Part shown: one piece after another, positions 60,397 to 64,000 of the stretch | How the letters are laid out: each line of letters begins with the position of its first letter | How positions within the stretch are numbered: position 1 is the stretch's first letter | Source of the DNA: Calonectria ilicicola | Taxonomy: Eukaryota > Ascomycota > Sordariomycetes > Hypocreales > Nectriaceae | Length of the DNA: 64,000 bases | Direction of reading: 5' to 3' | Assembly: GCA_020809705.1 (NCBI GenBank) | Contig: CP085827.1 | Span: 1,426,001-1,490,000 of the forward strand | Made by a program: the position numbers and the translations under genes | The notes under the pieces: model-generated | Database searches by the model: none | Seen by the model: the letters and a program-made list of their open reading frames with translations, nothing else | Told to the model about the DNA's origin: nothing

Positions 60397-60975
60397 GTGA
60401 TTAGTTCTTACCTAAGCGCACCGAGGTGCAAGATTCTCATACCTGAATTTATCAATCTCCCTAACTCCACAGATAGTCTTTGAGAGTGTACAACTCTGGT
60501 GTCAACGGGCTCAAGATAGCCAACGGGAAGAACCACGAGGCCTAAGAAGAAGAGTGCGGATGTGCCCCTTTTAAGGGGGGAATATCTACACAGGTTTGTG
60601 GACTGTTGATTCATTTAGTGGTCACGGGATGTGGAGACCATCGAGCACACGCACCAACAAGCTATTTTAATCCTCACAAATTTCAGCGCACCAAGCATAG
60701 AGGCAGTTTGGACAGCGATGGTAAAACTCGTATGCGGTCCATAGACAGTCTAATAAGGATATATCTTGGGGCGTACTTCGTGGACAGCCTGTACAATTTT
60801 AATCAAGTAGTAGTTGTGTCTCTATAACTATGCCTATAGTATTTATGACCTTTCTGGTCCTGAAAATGTTCTTTCGCCGGACGTTTCTGGCCAACCCTGT
60901 CTCTGAAGTCTTGACGATATCCGCTCAAAGTATCACTTCAAATGGTAAAACCAAGTTAAGTAAATCGTCTAAGTG
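60397..60975. other. Intergenic, no gene seen
   Basis: 579 bp upstream of the TPR-CHAT gene and downstream of the DUF6594 gene. Short frames here look random. Confidence 0.4.
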
Positions 60976-61993
60976 TCAATGGTTGCTGGCTCCGGAGACA
61001 AATACGATGAGTACGGTAGCATATCTAGATCAACATGTCAAAATATGGTAGATTGTTAAATTTCTTGGTTAATGAATTGTCGCACTTACGTTGTTCCAGC
61101 TATTATCAAGTCGAAAGTTTTCGAGTTGGTCAATGAGGAGAGAATAACAAGATAAGCAATCGTGCAGAGTATGACAACCGTTATGCGGCCAGAATTACTG
61201 TTAACTATGTTGCAAATAATTATCGGCGTGAGCAAAAGTAGTGTTATTAGTATTAATAATAATCCTCGAGCGATTCTCCTAATTAAAGGTCCCGAATAAA
61301 TATGTACCTCCTGTCTTGTTGAAGCAGTACGATATTTACTCTTTGAGACAGTTAGAAGGTCCAATATTGAGATGTGGATCTCTTACTTCTCGAAATTGTT
61401 GTGAGTATTGAATGAGGGTTTCTTCAACCCAAGTCTCAAAGCTTTGGGTGGCATTGTCATTAACAGGCGCCAAAGAACATAAATCCCGGTGATTGAGATA
61501 CGATATCTCATCGCGAGCTATACAAGCGGTACCGCTAAGCCAATTTTGTAGACTAGTGGTATCCCTCCGCTGTGGGGAGTTGAGACTGAGAGCCAGACGA
61601 GTTCGTTCCATAAATCGGTCTTATTGGCGTTAGCGTTGGATATAAATACAAGTCACACGTACCATAATCTGCAAGGGAACGATCGATTTCTGACAAGAGG
61701 ATATCCTGTCTGCGTTAATATCCATTCTTGATTTCCCTAAGAAGATTGGACAGGCCTCTGTCTGATCAATCTGATTAAGCCGCTCCTCTAGAATCGACAG
61801 TTTATCTTGCTTAAGTAGTAACAGGCGGGATCTGAGTATATCAAAGCGACGGCAAATGAAGAAGCCACTATATGACGAAATGAGGGAGGCAAACTGAGGA
61901 TAGCCGCTTTGAAATTCTTCAACTACCTTAAGGTTAGTTTTCTGATCTCATATTATGAAGATTTTGGTACTTTTGGTTGACTTTTCTTGCCAT
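60976..61993 (-). CDS. DUF6594 membrane protein, apparently frameshifted
   Basis: A fungal family of unknown function with a coiled N-terminal part and two or three C-terminal membrane helices. Pieces in order: a possible tiny first exon at 61993 (MARK), an exon from about 61926 with FQSGYPQFASLISSYSGFFICRRFDILRSRL, then 61619..61387, 61340..61090 and 61024..60976. The last exons carry IYSGPLIRRIARG, two hydrophobic helices (LLLILITLLLLTPIIIC and VVILCTIAYLVIL) and a final TYATVLIVFVSGA. Near 61705 the frame of MDINADR must shift by one base to reach the expected DILLSEIDRSLADY; one G seems missing. The start exon is tentative. It lies between the CHAT and caspase genes. Confidence 0.65.
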
Positions 61994-63535
61994 GGCGAAT
62001 TAGAATGCTGTGCGTCTGGCTTTCGGACCCGAGATCCCTGTGTTTCCCAAAACGGGAGACACATTCTGGAAAATTTCATTTTCGCAGCACGTCTTCGATA
62101 TTTCTACGTCAAGGGTTCAAACGAAGTTCAGTTACGCGTAAACGTGGCCTTAAGTGAAGGAGAAGGCTTTCTGATTTAGCAGTTCGGTACTTTATGGGTC
62201 TTATATATCGCTAGCTCAACAGAGCCTCGAGAAGATTAGATCAATATGTATCCCTTTCCCTATTTAGTATAACAGGTAGAAGTGCAGCGCAGCGCCTCAT
62301 TATCAGCACTATTACAATTAGGTAAGCCTCCTTATAGTCTCACGTAACCGCGCGGAGTGAGACAAATTTCTCGTATGGTTTGGAGTCGGGAATACAGAAA
62401 ACATGGGCTTATCAAGCAAAATATGGTCGCCAATCAAAATATACCACGTTGTATGGGGATGCAATGCGATGTAACAGCGCCTTCGAAGAAGATGGAAAGG
62501 CGCCTTGAAAGTGAATATGCATCTAAACATGCTAAGGGTTAGTACAGTGGTTGCCTATTTGCCTTGTTTGCTCTTACTTTCATGTGATTTTGCCAATCAA
62601 TGCGTTAATTAGCAGGATGCATCGGGCTCATTTGATGTCAATAAATATCTTCAGCATCCTCACTCAGAATTTGGGTCGACAGCTGGCCTAGAATAGAAAA
62701 AGTCGAAATGTCCAATACCAAAGAGTCGGTAGTATATCTGTTCTTCAACTTTGTCATGCGACTATCTGACCTTGTACAAGCCGTACACAAAGTCCCGAGT
62801 ATACCGAAGATGGTGAACGCCCGACGGTGAGAACGGCTCAGAATGTACGCCTACCGAAATTCAATACCTACCCTTTTCACTAATTTCACGGACAGCCGCC
62901 CCTATTCTATCGCGGTGATATAGTCTCTCGCATCAGGCCCGATGGAACTCCTGAGGGAGAGTATCTTATTGCCACCCGCGCTCTCAAGCTGGGACATATA
63001 CTTTGAGTGACCTGCAAGGGCAGCCGATCAGCGGAGAATATAATGAGGGTTTATTACAGGCTTCATGAAGTCACAAAGCCCGCCCGGGATATTAGATTCT
63101 TTCTTTTTCAAATATCAACGCGTGGTCACGATTCGCATCTCGTTACACGCGAAATTAAAATTAGTTTGGAATGCTATCTTGCCAATTCGTTACTGCTCGA
63201 CTTTGCCCCCTCGCTTCCCAATTTGTATCCAATGTGCAGGTCTAAATGCATCAAATATTCTGTCTTGTAAGGCTATGAGGATGATCACATGAATCCTCCG
63301 TAGATGATCCGGATGAGCCGGATGAACCACACAGCAGAGCGGAGGCCTGACATAAAGATACATTCACATGATCGGCTAGCATTATCCGTCTGACAGCCAA
63401 AGCGGGGTTTTATCTTTTATTTCAAACCTACAATTTCTATGTCTATCCTGCCTCTTACATTGTCTTTTTGGCGGTCTGAAATGCCATTTAAGACTTGCAG
63501 GCATTGGTTTTACTCTACTCCGCAAGCTACAAACT
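61994..63535. other. Intergenic region, 1.5 kb
   Basis: No supported gene. It forms the divergent upstream region of the DUF6594 and caspase-type genes. Confidence 0.4.
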
Positions 63536-64000
63536 ATGGCAGCAAGTACTTCCGCCAAATACTATGCTATTTTAGTAGGTGTGGGCTACTGCAAGGGGAA
63601 GACTGTCAAAGATGCCGTAAATGATGTTCAAGAAATGGCGGATAGGCTCAGCAGGTCCCGCCAGAACATAGAAATTCACAAGTTGAAATCAAGTTCCAAC
63701 GATCCCAATGCGTCTGTGCCGAGCGAAGATCGCTTAGATCTGCCTACATTTCAAAATATAGTGGCTCAATTTCAGAATATTGTATCTAAGGCACAGTCTG
63801 GAGACTTTTTCTATTTTCACTTTTCCGGCCATGGGACCACAATCGAGCCTCGGATTACGAGAAGTATATATACGACCAATCTTGATGCCATCACATCTTC
63901 CGGCGATTATGTGCAGAATAAAGCAACAGACCACTTAGCCTTGCAACTTGTCAGTGAAGAGGACTCAAGCGACGAGCGATACTTGCGGGGTCGTGAGTTG
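63536..64000 (+). CDS. Caspase-fold (peptidase C14) protein, N-terminal part
   Basis: The open frame starts at ATG 63536 (MAASTSAKYYAILVGVGYC) and stays open to the window's right edge, 155 codons. The opening strand YYAILVGVGYC followed by VKDAVNDVQEM is the typical p20 start of caspase and metacaspase domains. The catalytic His is in FYFHFSGHG (His codon 63830-63832). The catalytic Cys would lie beyond the window. No proline-rich or zinc-finger prodomain precedes the domain, unlike type I metacaspases, so this looks like the caspase-only or caspase-plus-effector type common in fungal accessory regions. The rest of the protein is not visible. Confidence 0.85.
   Translation, partial: MAASTSAKYYAILVGVGYCKGKTVKDAVNDVQEMADRLSRSRQNIEIHKLKSSSNDPNASVPSEDRLDLPTFQNIVAQFQNIVSKAQSGDFFYFHFSGHGTTIEPRITRSIYTTNLDAITSSGDYVQNKATDHLALQLVSEEDSSDERYLRGREL

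Noticed and set aside
62318..62530. Minus-strand frame considered as first exon of the DUF6594 gene
   Set aside because: No splice phase joins it to the known exons and its composition is not family-like.

Overview
The window is nuclear DNA of a filamentous ascomycete (Pezizomycotina). The evidence is genes with many short introns of about 48-75 nt and GT-AG ends, several fungal Zn2Cys6 regulators, a class II hydrophobin, a CYP55-type nitric oxide reductase, a cellobiose dehydrogenase, a PTH11-type receptor and a HET-domain protein. The genus cannot be fixed from sequence alone. No rRNA, tRNA, CRISPR array or intact transposon was seen. About 29 genes or gene remnants are supported; exon limits are inferred by reading frame and splice sites.

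Region 1 (0-17 kb) is an accessory catabolic or metabolite block. It holds a secreted family 9 pectate lyase, three Zn2Cys6 transcription factors, a TIM-barrel amidohydrolase, a short-chain dehydrogenase, an alpha/beta hydrolase and an Old Yellow Enzyme-type flavin oxidoreductase. It has no polyketide or peptide synthase, so breakdown or tailoring of a small aromatic or lactone compound is the simplest reading. Region 2 (17-20.5 kb) is gene-poor, with a probable gene relic and a 126-bp tandem repeat, followed by a three-exon gene whose spaced Cys, His and Asp/Gln residues resemble papain-fold toxin domains.

Region 3 (21-36 kb) carries a sugar-type MFS transporter, then a tricarboxylate-handling trio: a PrpF-family isomerase, a second mitochondrial-type aconitase and a Yhm2-like citrate/oxoglutarate carrier. 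The aconitase and carrier share a 355-bp divergent promoter. Next come P450nor (CYP55), a DUF899 thioredoxin-like protein and a two-domain GFA protein. Region 4 (37-44 kb) has cellobiose dehydrogenase, a membrane-anchored gamma-glutamylcyclotransferase-like protein and a cupin-like protein that gains a C-terminal CaaX box if a 57-nt intron is removed.

Region 5 (44-64 kb) starts with about 3.9 kb without a convincing gene and continues with a PTH11-like receptor, a HET protein, a class II hydrophobin, an HSL-type hydrolase, a long TPR-CHAT protein, a DUF6594 membrane protein and a caspase-fold (C14) gene running off the right edge. HET, CHAT and caspase modules within 15 kb suggest a self-recognition or regulated cell-death neighbourhood.

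Five otherwise well-conserved genes carry one disabling lesion each: a lost splice acceptor (pectate lyase), an in-frame TGA (dehydrogenase), and apparent frameshifts (third regulator, TPR-CHAT, DUF6594). Either the locus is decaying or the assembly carries small errors; reads or RNA-seq would decide.
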